From the NCBI RefSeq assembly GCF_023159225.1, contig NC_063168.1, positions 65,451,398-65,515,397 on the forward strand: a DNA stretch of 64,000 bases. Direction: 5' to 3'. The notes beneath the pieces were generated by a model. That model saw only the letters and a list, made by a program, of their open reading frames with translations. It made no database searches and had not been told where the DNA came from. Positions 31,727-43,784 of the stretch are shown here, in pieces. This DNA comes from Perognathus longimembris pacificus (Eukaryota; Chordata; Mammalia; Rodentia; Heteromyidae). Position numbers and translations under genes: made by a program. Every line of letters starts with the position of its first letter. Position 1 is the first letter of the stretch.

Positions 31727-33595
31727 AGGGAGAGATAAAAAAGGATGGAGAGAAGAAGAAAGGAAAAGCAAGGGTGTGAAAATGTACCATAGTATTCTAT
31801 TTGGGAACTGAGAAAGACATTTTTTCAATCATGGTAGTGGAACTGACTTTTATAGACAGCAAACACCGCGGTCTATTTTTCCAGTTAACCCACCATTCTG
31901 TCCCCAAGAAAATTAACAAACCACCTGTCCATCCCGTTCTCTCCACATGGGGACAGAACAGAATCCATAGAAACTGACTCTTCCTTTTTTTTTAATGCTA
32001 AGGTTTTCAAAATCAGATTCATGGCTGAATGTCATGCCAAAATGAGTGATTATTTGAAGATTTGAGATTGTACACAGCAGGCAGTGAACCCCCTCTCTTT
32101 CAGGTATCCAGTGGATTACAGCTTTCTCCTCCACCCCAGCAGGCTGTAAAAAGTCTCCTCAAGAACAAAATTCAAAAGCGTTTGGAAACATTCTCCTTTT
32201 AAAAAAATTAAAATTTTAGCCACAGCAGGCTATTTTCTCTCTATCCCTCTCATCTTAACGGGGAAAAAGAGCCTCAATAGTCAGAACTTCATGCTCAGAG
32301 AGATTCCATCTTTGAAAGGAAACATCAGGCTTAATTATTTGGAGGTCACATATTTTAACTCCATCATTCATCTTTTAGCAGATAATACAGGGAAGTGAGG
32401 GGAAGCTTTCCTCAGAAAGAACAGGTGGGTTAGTAAATTAAATTAATATCGGGTGTTCATCATTCTCACAGAAGTAGATAGCTATTTCTTGAAGGGCTAG
32501 CTTTTGTTGTTGCTGTTTCGGGGAGGGAGGCTTCTTTCCCCATTTAAACTTTCGCCAAATGATCCTCAATCAATGTCTGGTAATTAAACCTGGAGACTCA
32601 AGCACTTCCTTTATTTTTCTTGAAATTCCTTTATTTCTGTTTTTTCAAGCACATAACACAAGTGGATAAAAACATTTTTCCTATGAATATGATATTGTAC
32701 TATATATATATATTATACACACACATATATACATATATATATGTATTCTTTCCAAGATAGCATTGATTAAGAGCCTTAATGCCTTAACTCTCTGCTCTTT
32801 TTACTTGGGTTAGCAAATAACATTTTCTATTATCCAGAAATTATGAAGGAAAAGAACTACTATTAGAGCCCACTCTATATCCTCAATGGGTATCTCATGA
32901 AATATAACTTGACCTCTCTGATCTTTGATTATATATTTACCTATTTCCCAGAAATTAGTCCTCCAGCTGGCTTCCTGAGCCAGATGTTTCTTGCCTCTGA
33001 ACTTTGTGTTCACTCAAACAATCTTTGTTCTGTCCCTCACTCCAATTGATAAACCCTTTTGGACTACTGCCATCTGTACCTCAGCTAATCTCTGTGCCTG
33101 CTTAAAGGTGAACTTGACTTATTTGGGATGGTTCTTGTTTCATTTCGGGTTGGGAGAAGTGGGGCCGATTGCTCTTAGCCTTATGAAGTCTGAGTTTGGA
33201 TGATGGGTACGGTAATAAGAGTTCAGAAAAGGGATGAGGCTCTCAGGCATCACTGTTGATGAAAGAAAGAGCTTAAGCAACTGAAGATGATGACTATAAC
33301 CAGAAGCACTAAATGTGCAAGTTCTTATTGTATATACACGATGTGTCTGGCACCAATCTAGAGGCTGATACCACCCAGAACAATAAGGCAGTTACCCCCT
33401 TGTCTTGGGAGAAGAATTCTTCAACTAGAAGAGAAATTCAAGAGCAGTCAAGTGATCCCAGGTTTTCCAAAGATTTAGAGAAAGAAGCAAAGATGCTACA
33501 AGAGACAGGACATTGGCCTCACCTTTGGGGCAAAAGGTCTTCCTCAATAGTGTTCTCACTTGTTTGTATTAATTAATCAATAAGTATATAAACAT
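31727..33595. other. Unassigned, mostly repeat-free
   Basis: A TA-rich run lies at about 32700-32745. The segment 32500-32620 (for example CATTTAAACTTTCGCCAAAT, then CTGGTAATTAAACCTGG) is complex and CpG-containing. No exon was recognised; the 87-codon frame at 33313-33576 has no known domain. Confidence 0.4.
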
Positions 33596-33596
33596 G

Positions 33597-33861
33597 TGTG
33601 AGTGAGTATGTGTGTGTATGTGTGTGCATGTGCTTACACACACCCAGTGTTCAGGCTATAATTCAGTGCCTGAGTAGTCTCCAGTAGGTTTGTAACACAA
33701 GGTAGACTCTACCAAGTAATTCAGACCTCTACTTCCAGCATTTTTCTGGTTAACTGATAATAAAAGTTTAGAGCTTTCTTTCTCCCTGACTTTAAACCAG
33801 GATCTTCAGATCACAGTCTCCTGAGTACCTAGGATTACAGGTGCCATCAGTGTCAACACTA
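33597..33861 (-). mobile_element. 7SL-Geo composite SINE, degraded, with (GT)n tail
   Basis: A (GT)-rich tract at about 33597-33645 occupies the tail position. Then come a worn Geo half, 'TTTTCTGGTTAACTGATAAT' (linker) and a head with 'TCTCCTGAGTACCTAGGATT'. Confidence 0.82.
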
Positions 33862-35530
33862 AACACTTTTACACCCCACATAGTGTGTCCCAGATTGCTT
33901 TAGACCTGGAGGTTCTTATTTGAAAGCCAAAAGGTTCCATTTTAAAACAAACAATAGGTAATCCTAATTACAATAAAAGTAACACAAAGTCATTGAATTA
34001 TACATTTGGTTAACCCTACTGCTCAGAAACAAATATTGATGTGATCTTTTACTCTGTCTGATTGCTCTTGGTCCTTCCATTCCAATGAGATTCCCTGTTG
34101 CTTCTTTCTGTAGTGCTCACTCAACAAGGAGCATTTGACAGCAGAGAGAAGTTGGATGCTCTGCATCTTGAAGACAGCCAGGTCCAGAAGCCCTCCTGGC
34201 TCAGACTTCACAGATGCCCAGACAATAGCAAAGAGCAGATCAAAATGCAACACTCCAACATGTAAAGCAAGCCCTCTGCTCTTTGAGAATGGAGTTTGCT
34301 TCCTCACTGGAGGGTCAAGGTTATTCCCCCATAGTAAGACCAGGACAATTCCTTTCTGGTGTTCACACTATTCACAGCGGCTGTTGACATCCTGTGGTGT
34401 CTGTTCTGGAGGTCAGGCTGCAACTTTCGATTCACACCATTTGATTAAAAAAAAAATCAGAGATATGTTGCCCTTGGAAATAGGCTGCTGTAAAAATAGA
34501 TCAAACTATCCAGTGTCTCCAGGAACGGTCAGGTTATTGTCTCTTTATCCAATTTCTTTAGATTTGTAAAGGCTGGAAGGGCTCTAGGTCTCTGAAGAAA
34601 TTGTACAGCTAAGAGTAGATTTAATAATATAAACTTTTCTCCTGCACAATAATGGTGACTAGTAAAAAATATATATCGGATCTTACAAAGCATTTAGGGT
34701 TGTGACATCCTGGGGAAAAGTAAGAATTTGGAATTCATATTTATCTTTCTGTAATTAGACTTTGTTCTTGCTGCCGCAAGAAACGTTGTGGTGTTCTGAG
34801 ACACCAGTAGCATTTAAATGTGGGAGTGATGCTAACAATGAAGGCAGATTCCACTTTCAAGCAAGCTGATCAGTTTGCCTAGATATCCCCAAAGAAGGCA
34901 TGTCATTCAACGTGTTGTTTAAACTCCACGATTCCTCTGGAGTTGCTTTCTACCTCTCAGGCATGCCCATCTACCTGAAAGAGACACAAGCTGCACATTA
35001 AGTATCTCCAAAGACCTTTTTGGAGAGAGAGATTAATGTGAATGGTCATTAAAAACTGTGTCAGGGCCTCATAAACACAGGTACCATGTGGAGCTCGCAG
35101 AGCAATCCATCAATCAGCAACCATCCTTGAGGGCCTTTCCAGAAGCAGTGGGAGCCACTGAAGTTCCTTGACCAGATGCTGGGCGTATGGGAAAGGTTGT
35201 CTGTCTTATGAAAGAGATGATGGTTTGGCAGCCTGCAAGGAAAACTGGTCAATAAGGAGTGTGATGGGTGAATGTTCTGAGGGCCCTAACTGGGCAGGTC
35301 ATGTTTGATGTAAAGTAAGTATTGTAAACAGAAAGAAGGATAGGACCAATGTTAAATAAAATATAGGGGCTTGAACGGGTACATGCAAGTCACCCTGGAC
35401 ATGAGGGAGCCAATCTGAGTAACTGAGAACCTACAGTAGCGTGGGCATAGTGGGACGATGAGGCTAAGGTATAAGGGAATGTGAGGGGAACTGAAGAGCA
35501 AAGAGTCTTCAATCAGCTTTCAGAATTAGT
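33862..35530. other. Unassigned, mostly repeat-free; possible L2 remnant
   Basis: It holds the longest non-repetitive open frame of the window (34135-34569, plus, 144 codons). That frame has no recognised domain, and a frame of this length is expected by chance in AT-rich DNA of this size. About 34780-35040 is visually complex and repeat-free. About 35130-35530 has a weak L2-like run ('GTGGGAGCCACTGAAG'). Confidence 0.35.
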
Positions 35531-35534
35531 TTTA

Positions 35535-35768
35535 GCTGGCACCAATGGTGACTCATGCCTCTAATCCTACCTACTCAGTAGGCTGAGATCTGAGGAAGGT
35601 TCAAAGCCAACTAGGATAGGAAAGTCTATGAGGTGCTCACCTTCAATTAAGCAGCCAAAAGCCAAAAGTGGAAGTATGACTCAAGTAGTAGAGCCCCAGC
35701 CTTGAGTGAAAATGCTAAGAGACAGCTTCCAGGATATGAGTTCAAGATCCTGTATTGACACGCATGCG

Positions 35769-35819
<51 letters not shown>
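35535..35819 (+). mobile_element. 7SL-Geo composite SINE with (CA)n tail
   Basis: Head 'GGTGACTCATGCCTCTAATC', linker 'CACCTTCAATTAAGCAGCC', and Geo 'GACTCAAGTAGTAGAGCCCC' occur in order. A (CA)n run at about 35772-35819 directly follows the Geo end in place of poly(A). Confidence 0.92.
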
Positions 35820-35822
<3 letters not shown>

Positions 35823-37650
35823 TGAGCTTTAGCTAGGTCATATAAAGGCTACATTTTGATTGTCTCATCCCATCTCCCAGCCCATTAAATTTGTCTTCCC
35901 TTATTAACCACAGGTTGCATTGGCTGAAAGCAACCTCAGCAAGCAAGCATGACTCTTATTTTCTGGCTGCAGAATCCTGAGCTGAAACGAAGGCAGAGAA
36001 GAGGAAGTCAGTTGTGTACTGAGCCATCTCTATCAACATGGATCAGGTTCTCCCAAGGCAGGAAAAACAGAAAGTGTTTTGGAACTGTAAATATGCTAAG
36101 AGAAGGGTCATCTGTCAAGGCCACCAGAAGCATTGTGGACCCATAAAAGCAGCAGCAGCTGCTGCCAGGAATTCTGCCCTTAGAATTTTAACAGAGAAAA
36201 TTCTACATTGACATAGGGAATCACAGGAAGAAAACAAATCAAGGCGGTAAAGAGCAAACTGGAACCTTTTTATAATGAAGTTCATTTGCTTCAAAGTTAG
36301 ACAAAGCAGATTAAAGAAAAAGATGCACCGATTACTAGGTTACTACTGAGTGACTGCAAAGATCCACTGTTACCTGCCCATGTAGAGTCCTCGGAACATT
36401 TAGCATGGTACTCTCTTAACCAACCTTCTCCTTCTGCTGCCAGGACTCCATTACATCTTCTGTAATAGGCAGTATTATCTTTCCACTGTGTTGTTGTTGG
36501 GTTTTTTTGTTTTTTGTTTTTTTGGTTTTTTTTTGCTTTGTGTGGTGTCAAATCATTGCTTTCTCCCATTTGTTTAATGAACATTTATCCAATGTTTTTA
36601 TGTCACATAGTAATCACCTAGATGCTAGACAGGTTGGGGTAGAAGCAGACAGTGGACAAAAGGAACTAGGAGGCAGTATACCACAGGAGACACGGTGCTG
36701 GGGAAGAACACAGTGGCTCCAGGTACTAGTTTAAGTGCCTGATGTCAGCCTTTGGAAGAAATCATGTTCTTAAAGGTCGTTGCAGCAATGAAGTGAATGA
36801 TAGAAAAACAAGTGATAGTCAGAGGGCAGGAGAAGCCGGATAGAGACATACACATTGAAAAACACGACAGAATCAAATAGATATTCTAGGAAGATTCTGA
36901 GTTGATGAGAAGTGTTCTCAGACATTGCAGGTCACTTGTGACAAAACAGTCTCGTGGTAAGAAGGGGAACTGGCTGAACCACACAATTATCCAGGCTCTG
37001 CGCATCTGTTCCACTGTGGCCTTTGCAAAGGCTCTGAAGTCTCAGTCTTCCCAAACGTCCAAGAAAAAAAAAATGAGCTGTATCCTTCATACGTATTCTT
37101 GATAGTACTCATCCTCTTTCTTTCATTCCACCCTTGCCAGGGAGTATTTTAGTTTTCTGATAAATGAAAGTATTTCATCATTCTACATCTACTGCAAGTA
37201 TACCTGATGTTATTCAGAAACAAAATCATACATGAAACTCAACCTCCCTTCCTTGTCCTTCAGAAACATGCATTGAGAAAGCCAGTGGCTTGTGTGTGCC
37301 CATTGCTTCACAACACACTAACCTGGAAGGCCCCAGGGAAGGAAGAAGCAGAAGTAGCCAACTAAACAAAGGATGAGTCCTTAGGAGGAAGCCAGAAGCC
37401 TGCTCAATCAGATATGACCTACCTTGCAGTATGTCATTTCTGAATTTGTTTGCACATATTAGAAGAGGACAGATTCTCCTGAAGTCATTCCTTCATAAGC
37501 TTGGGAAATGAAATAAATATAGTTCAATGATTCCCAGTACTTGCTGACTCTTTAAAACCCCTTTTGCTTCAGAAAAGTGGGGGCTCAGTCTTTTGTCTGG
37601 GCTACCTGGGTAAGCTCTTCTTTTGGGATTCTTATCAGTCCCGTGTAATT
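35820..37650. other. Unassigned, mostly repeat-free
   Basis: A T/G-rich run lies at 36491-36535. Frames at 35949-36146 (65 codons) and 36902-37102 (66 codons, basic, ending in a KKKK stretch) have no family I recognise. No poly(A) or target duplication suggests a processed pseudogene. Confidence 0.4.
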
Positions 37651-37654
37651 ACTT

Positions 37655-37795
37655 TTCCAGGAGAATATTTCAAGGACAGAGACCATATCTAAATCACCTC
37701 TGCATTGTTACTGTCTGCCGTAGCCTATGGCACTGGGTAGGCACCCACTAAATACTTGTGAAGGCACCCAATGAACAAACTAATGAATTAAGCTG
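37655..37795 (+). mobile_element. L2 LINE 3' end remnant
   Basis: 'GGACAGAGACCATATCTAAA', then 'CACTGGGTAGGCACCCACTA', then 'AATACTTGTGAAGGCACC' follow the L2 3' end. It is ancient and short. Confidence 0.7.
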
Positions 37796-37934
37796 GCGAG
37801 TGTGTAATGTGCTAGTGTAATAGGTCACCAATGGCCACTTTAGAGATTCAACACCATGTGCTATTGGATTGCTCTCTGCCAAAGAACTCATCTGCACGCT
37901 TCACAATTATTTCTAAATGGTGTATGTACAATCG

Positions 37935-38150
37935 GAAGAGCCATGATTTGAACCTCGCAGCATGCCAGATTGTGGGCCATTAGCTCATTTAATACTCACA
38001 ACAACCCTGTTCACACTATCATTACCTTCACTTAATAGAGGAGAGAGAGACGCTTAGAGATAGAATGTGACTTGCTCAAGGTTATTTCATGGGACTGGTT
38101 TTGCAGCTCTATAGCCACCTAACTCTAAGTCCTGTGCTCTCCCCCACTAG
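37935..38150 (-). mobile_element. MIR SINE, antisense
   Basis: 'TTAGCTCATTTAATACTCAC', 'AACAACCCTGTTCACACTAT', then 'GTGACTTGCTCAAGGTTATT' is the MIR core in complement, about 200 bp long. It is one of the best-preserved ancient SINEs in the window. Confidence 0.85.
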
Positions 38151-38940
38151 CATACATCCATCTTCAAAGGCAGCAGAACAGCGTGGATTCATTGCTCCAG
38201 CCTAAGAGGCTTTGTAGAAAAGTTTTATATGGAATGAATTGGAGATGCCATTCCAAAGGTCACCAATCCAGATAAGAGTTGACCATGTCCTGTCATACTC
38301 CTTGCAAAGTAACTGGTTGGGTTAGATTGCTTACCTTTTGGATTTCAGACTTATCGTTTGCAAATCAGAGGTACTGAATTCTGAAAATTCTTCTTGAACA
38401 TGATATTATAACTGTAATAAACCATGTATTCGAACACAATTTTCCCCCATTAGCTGCATCTCCTGTCACCATTCCCTTGCAAATGCAGGCAATGTTTTTC
38501 TGTTTCAGAAGTGAAGACAACAGTAAAACTTTGGGCTAAGTGGAGTATGAAAATGAACAGGAAAAGATTGTTAACTGAATTTGACGTTGGAGGTGACATT
38601 GCTAATTTCTGCTGCCTCTTCTGTCTTTATGAAATGCATGGAATGACAGAAGATCTGTCAAGGAGTGGCAGAATTCCCTGTCTTATCACAGATCTGTGCA
38701 AATTTAACAGCTACACAGAAGGTCAGTGAAAAGAGGAAAAGGGAAGGATAATGTATGCCAGGTAATAATTGGAAGCAAAAGGAAGTTTTAGTGAGTTTCT
38801 GTGATGCAAAAGAAGGTACTGAGAATGTGAAATAAAAGAGATGGGGATGAGGGCATAACAGAGAGACAGAGGGCATGGTCCAGATCCGGGGTTTCATGCC
38901 TACTGTACATGCACCCTTAAAAGCACACCTCTGTCCATTT
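38151..38940. other. Unassigned stretch
   Basis: No repeat or exon was recognised. Frames at 38511-38729 (72 codons, plus) and 38658-38996 (112 codons, minus) overlap on opposite strands. The second runs into the neighbouring SINE. Neither has a known domain. Confidence 0.4.
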
Positions 38941-38942
38941 TT

Positions 38943-39173
38943 GTGCTGGTGTTGGGATGATCTCAGGACTTCAATGTTGTCCCTTAGCTTTTTCACTCAA
39001 GACTGAAAATCTACCACTTGAGCCACATCTCCACTTGGGGCTTTTTGCTTGTTAGTTGGAGATCATAGTCTCTCAGCCTTCCCAACCCCAGAGGGCTTCA
39101 AACTGGGATCCTCGACTCTCAGCCTCCAGAGTAGCTAGAATTACAAACATAAGCCATCACTGCCTAGCTACCC
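38943..39173 (-). mobile_element. 7SL-Geo composite SINE
   Basis: On plus: 'TTTTTCACTCAAGACTGAAA', 'CCACTTGAGCCACATCTCCA', 'GTTAGTTGGAGATCATAGTC', then 'CTCAGCCTCCAGAGTAGCTA'. All four blocks are in order. Confidence 0.9.
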
Positions 39174-39840
39174 TTCAGTTTTTTATGCAGAAATAAATGA
39201 ATAATAAATGGAGACAGGATGTTTGGCTGGAATGTGTGAGTCCTTGCTTTCCATCCCTCGCACACATTCAGGCTTGTTCATACGTGTGGTCCCGGTACAG
39301 GTAAGTCTTAGGTGCCCCTATGCACGAAACACCATCAGAAAGTACACCAAAGTAAAAATCACTTTGAAAATAAGATGTAAACTTTCCCTTTGGTCTATAA
39401 AAATTTGGTAAATATTTGTAAATAGGTGAAGAGCACTGGTATTTACTTAAGGAACTCACTTGATTGCTTGATAAAATCAAATCTCTCCTTTGGTGCTAAA
39501 GTGTTATGCTAAGGTGAGCTGGTAGAAATTCAGAGGAAAAACCAACTATATTCTGCTCTTTAGGAGATGATCTCAAAGTGTAAAACAATGTCCAAAACAA
39601 TGAAAGAAACAAAAACAATTTTCATAAAACTTACAAGGCAGCATTTCCAGAATGCAGCATTGGATTTTACCAAAAGCAAATGTTCAAACAGGGTTGAATG
39701 TATTTGACGTGCAAAGGGGGTGAGCACAGTAGCCTTCTTGAGTCCTGAAGACCAGAAGATAAACTGGCTCAGAAAGCTTTCACGGAGAAGGCAAGCTCAT
39801 CCCAGACTGCAAAGAATAAACCCAGTCACAGATCAGTTGA
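39174..39840. other. Unassigned stretch
   Basis: No mobile element or exon was recognised. Confidence 0.45.
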
Positions 39841-39861
39841 TCTTGAACATATAGAAAGGGA

Positions 39862-39919
<58 letters not shown>

Positions 39920-40181
39920 CTATGGATATTGTTTTCCAGTCCTAGGACTTGAACTCAGGGCCTGGCCTCTGTTCCTGAGCCTCTTTGTGCTCAAATTTAG
40001 TGCTCTACCATTTGAGCTACAGTGCCAATTCTGCCTTTTTCTGAGTAGTTTATTGGAGATAAGAGTCTCATAGATTTTCCTGTCCAGATTAGTTTTGAAC
40101 CATGATCCTCAGATCTCAGCCCCTTGAGTAGCTAGTATCACAGGTGTGAGCCACCAGTGCCAGGCTTAGCTCTTCAACATA
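39841..40181 (-). mobile_element. 7SL-Geo composite SINE with (GA)n tail
   Basis: A (GA)n run at about 39864-39917 occupies the tail position. The body runs from 'TTGAACTCAGGGCCTGGCCT' through 'TTTATTGGAGATAAGAGTCT' to 'CAGGTGTGAGCCACCAGTGC'. TCTTGAACATA (39841-39851) and TCTTCAACATA (40171-40181) match at 10 of 11, placing the microsatellite inside the insertion. Confidence 0.92.
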
Positions 40182-40453
40182 CTTGAAGTAAATGTCTTTT
40201 AGAGCTTCTGGAACTTTTAGAACCATGGTCAATAAAACTAGATAGTTTTCCTCTCATACATCAGATACACCCAAATCGTAGCTTATCTTTGATCGTACAA
40301 GTCTAAAATACTGTGGGATAACTGACTGGACTATGAGTTCTAAGTTTCTTGTGCATTAGAAGATGTTTTAATACAGTTTCTTTGTTGTTGCTTACTAAGT
40401 TTTTTCTGTTGAAGGAAGAAATGAATGAGATACATCTTCCAAAATGTAGTACT

Positions 40454-40907
40454 AGAAAATGTGACATATTACTGGGCATGGGTGATTTATGCTTGTAATC
40501 TTAGTACTCAGCAAGGCTGAGATCTGAGGATCCCAGTTCAAAACCAGCCTGGGAAAGAGTCTATGAAACTCTTATTTCCAATAACCCAGTAAAAACCAGA
40601 GGTAGAGCTTGGAATCAAGGTGTAGAGCACCAGCCTGGAGTGAAAAAGTTAAAGGACAGTGCCTAGTACTGGCACCAAAGGAAAGGCAGAAAGGGGAGGG
40701 GAAGGCAGGGGAGGGGAGAAGAGGGAAGGACAGGGCAGGACAGGACAGGACAGGATAGGAAAGGGATGGAAAGGAAAGGAAAGGAAAGGAAAGAAAAGGA
40801 AAGGAAAGGAAAGGAAAGGAAAGGAAAGGAAAGGAAAGGAAAGGAAAGGAAAGGAAAGGAAAGGGAGAGGAAAGGAGAAGGAGAAGGAGAAGGAGAAAAT
40901 GTGACAT
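40454..40907 (+). mobile_element. 7SL-Geo composite SINE with (GGAAA)n tail
   Basis: Head 'TGCTTGTAATCTTAGTACTC', linker 'TTATTTCCAATAACCCAG', then a worn Geo half ending near 40675. A purine microsatellite (about 40679-40893) follows. AGAAAATGTGACAT at 40454-40467 and 40894-40907 is identical, so the microsatellite is part of the inserted element. Frames of 81-111 codons through it are repeat artefacts. Confidence 0.95.
40679..40893. repeat. (GGAAA)n/(GGACA)n microsatellite
   Basis: Purine-rich repeats begin GGGAA/GGGGA, pass through (GGACA)n at about 40725-40755, become (GGAAA)n, and end as (GGAGAA)n. They form the tail of the enclosing SINE. Confidence 0.97.
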
Positions 40908-42050
40908 CTCAACTAACAGATAATAGATCAGACTGGGTCCCAGATAACTCTACATTGACCTTCCCATGAGTAATTGTCCAGCACAGATTTTTGGAGCCGC
41001 AGAACCAACTGCAGGGATGATTGAGCTAGAACTATATGAACTAAGATCCCCTTCTAAGAACCATCCAGGCCAACCCTTCAATACAAAATTTACTGTTTTT
41101 TTTTTAAGCTCAATGAGATCAGTAAGTTCCTGATATTGAGTAGGAAGTGAGCTTCCAAAATATTCCTTTATTCTATCTGAATAAGTTACTATATTTGTGA
41201 AATGGGAGTAACAGAGCTGTTGGAAGGAACAATTATTAAAAGTGATTATGAAGAACTTTGCAATATAAAGTGCTTGTTAAAATTGAGAAGTGCTCCATAT
41301 ACCCTACCCGATTCCCCCTAGACTATGAAAACCCCATTTGTAGAAATATCACAGGCTTGCCTAGACAGCAAGTATTTTGAAGTCTAGGCTTCACCATTTA
41401 AATCTGTCATCTTGCAAAGTAGCTCATTATTCCAGAAATATGAGCATTTTAAAGGTGCTACTGTGGTTCTCAATCACAAGTGTTCACTGCTTCTATTTAA
41501 AATAAGCCATCTTGAAATCAGTCTCCCACTATATATATTTGCTCATAGGACTTTAAGTGGCATTGCGTGTGCACATGTGCGTGTGCACGTGTGTGTGTGT
41601 ATGTGTACACTTTAATGTAGTGTCTAGGTGATGTCTCCTTTAATTATTCCTGTTACAATGACCATTCCCCTTTAGGGTTCCCATTTGGCTGAAGAGTAAG
41701 TAGAAGAATTAATTTTCTCTTGTCTATCTCATTGGAATGAGCTTTAGCGAGAAGTTAACTTAGCTAATTTATTTGCTTGGCATAATTATCATAATCACCC
41801 ACTAAGTACTTCCAATGTGTAAGTACTAATATCCTACAAGAATATCATGAGCACTTTTTTTTTTAAATAAAGTCTTCTTTTTACTTGAAGTACTGGTCCC
41901 CTTTCCTTTCCTATCACAGGGAAACAAAGAGAATACAATGAAACCCCTTGGCATAAATAAATTCTGATTTCCCTGCAAGAAAGACAGTGACTAGAAGCAT
42001 AGGGATGATGACCTTAAATAAACAAGCTAACCACAGTGTAGAGGCTGGCC
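40908..42050. other. Unassigned, with weak MIR-like trace
   Basis: Near 41190-41290, 'GTGAAATGGGAGTAACAGAG' then 'CAATATAAAGTGCTTGTTAA' hint at a MIR, but too weakly to call. A GT-rich run lies at about 41563-41608. Confidence 0.35.
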
Positions 42051-42054
42051 AGGA

Positions 42055-42260
42055 ATTAGTGTTTGAACTCTGGAATCAGACTGCCTGAGAATGAAACTTG
42101 GCTTTGTCCTTCATTGGGAGTAGTCTTAGAAAACCTTCTGTTTCCTACTCCTCTCCTCCAGACAATGAAGGCAATAATACTTCAACTCCAAATGTGTGTT
42201 GCCCAATGAAATGAGAGATACAAAATACTTGGGAAAGTATTGGAACACATAAATGTCATC
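42055..42260 (+). mobile_element. MIR SINE
   Basis: 'CTCTGGAATCAGACTGCCTG' at about 42067 and 'ACAATGAAGGCAATAATACT' at about 42162 follow the sense MIR order. Confidence 0.7.
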
Positions 42261-42544
42261 ATGGCTCCAGTGAGAGTGGATCAGCTTGTCGGGGGCAAGA
42301 TTTCTAGAAGGAGACACCAGGAATCCTCCTGAGAAGGAAGCCACAAGAAGTGCAGCAAGCCACATCCACATAGGTGGGCCAAGATTCTTCTCCCCGGGAA
42401 AGGTCAGAGGAGAGGGATCTTACTCTACCACTTGGTGAAATGACTATCATTTCCAGCCCTGTGGCAAACATTTAAATCTTATTGCCTTGCCCACACTGTT
42501 CTCCTTCCTTACCTGAGGATTAATCCCATAAACTTATAAGAAAT

Positions 42545-42635
42545 AGTACTCTTCTCAGGGAGATTATTGTGAGAAATAATAGCAAGAATGCATCTGAAAG
42601 CATTTTGCACACTGAGAAATTCCAGCATCTATTGA
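42545..42635 (+). mobile_element. MIR fragment
   Basis: 'ATTATTGTGAGAAATAATAG' then 'GCATCTGAAAGCATTTTGCA' is the distal part of a second sense MIR. Confidence 0.55.
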
Positions 42636-42639
42636 CCTG

Positions 42640-42985
42640 ATGATATTCATGCTAAATGCATATCGTTGTGTCTCTTTTACTGTACAAATGGTCTATTTCC
42701 ATGTAATGCATATCTCCACTTTACAGCAGGGCATAGTTTCTTATGGCCATGTCCTAAGAGCATTCACTGTAAATCTTGTGCTCCAAGAGCAGAGGGTGGC
42801 ACTGGGTAGGTAGGGCCTCGACTCCAAAGCTCCCTGATTGCTGCTTATTCTGCAGAGGTCTGAAAGGAGACAAAGAGACTCCCGGACCCTGGTGTTGCTT
42901 ATGCCAGATAGGCAGAAGCTGCCAGGATGATGCCCTTCTTGCAATCACAGCTGAACATGTACTTTAAAAACAAACAAAAACATAG
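42640..42985. other. Unassigned stretch
   Basis: No repeat was recognised. It has short frames on both strands (63-67 codons) and no domain. Confidence 0.4.
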
Positions 42986-42989
42986 TGAA

Positions 42990-43222
42990 GGAAGCCTGTG
43001 CTGGTAGCTCATTCCTGTAATCCCAGCTATCAGGAAGCTGAGATCTTCAGACTATGATTTGAAACCAGCCCAGGCAGGAAAGTCCTGTAAGACTCTGCTC
43101 TCCAATTAATCATCAGAAAGCTGGAAGCAGAGGTGTGGCTCAAGTGGTGAAGCTCCAGCTTTGAGGGAGAAAAAAACCTTAAGGGATAGCACCAATCCCT
43201 GAGTTTATGCTTCAGAATGATT
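42990..43222 (+). mobile_element. 7SL-Geo composite SINE
   Basis: 'CATTCCTGTAATCCCAGCTA', 'CTCCAATTAATCATCAGAAA' and 'GTGTGGCTCAAGTGGTGAAG' occur in order. There is no clear tail. Confidence 0.9.
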
Positions 43223-43394
43223 ATACACTAGAAAAGAGTAAAGAAACTCATATATGAGAATATGCATATAAGACGTCGATCTTGCTTGTCATTCACTAAT
43301 CTCTTTGCCAAGTATTCTCTTCCCAGTAGTTGCCTCTGGCTACCCCAGGGACACGTGTTCCAGTTCTGACATATAAAGAAGACTAATCCAAGAT

Positions 43395-43720
43395 TTTATT
43401 CAACCAATATATATGCACTGATTTCTATGTACAAGGAGTGACACGTGACATTGGGGATATGGTTGTGAGGAAAACCAAAACAGGTCTTGTCTTTTATTCA
43501 TTATTCACTTAGCAAACATTTCTTGCCTACGTTGGGCATGTTCTAAGCACAAGGAGTAGCTATATTAGTGAAACCAACACATTCCTGGTAGACCTTGAAT
43601 TTCATTGAGAAAAATGGATTGCACACCAGTTCTGCAATCAAATGCTTCATTATAAAGATGATCCATGCTATGAGAGAGGAGTGCAGAGTACCCCGAGAAC
43701 CTGGTAGGGCAGCTGACTCA
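43395..43720 (-). mobile_element. L2 LINE remnants, antisense
   Basis: Two consecutive stretches, 'CCAATATATATGCACTGATT' and 'TTATTCACTTAGCAAACATT', each proceed into an L2-like antisense 3' end ('GGGATATGGTTGTGAGG'). They are ancient. Confidence 0.55.
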
Positions 43721-43784
43721 GACTGAAAAGTCAGGGGGAAACACCCCTAAATCATTGTACTTCACCAGTGATCCAAAGAATGTC

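Noticed and set aside
34135..34569. 144-codon plus frame in unique DNA, the longest not caused by a simple repeat
   Set aside because: No domain, signal peptide or recognised family. A frame of this length is plausible by chance in 64 kb read six ways. An RNA or conservation signal would be needed.
36902..37102. Basic 66-codon frame ending in lysines, possible processed pseudogene
   Set aside because: I could not match it to a ribosomal or other known protein, and no poly(A) tract or target duplication was seen.
40572..40969. Open frames of 67-111 codons (proline/serine/phenylalanine or glycine/lysine/glutamate rich)
   Set aside because: They translate the GGAAA microsatellite in a SINE tail.
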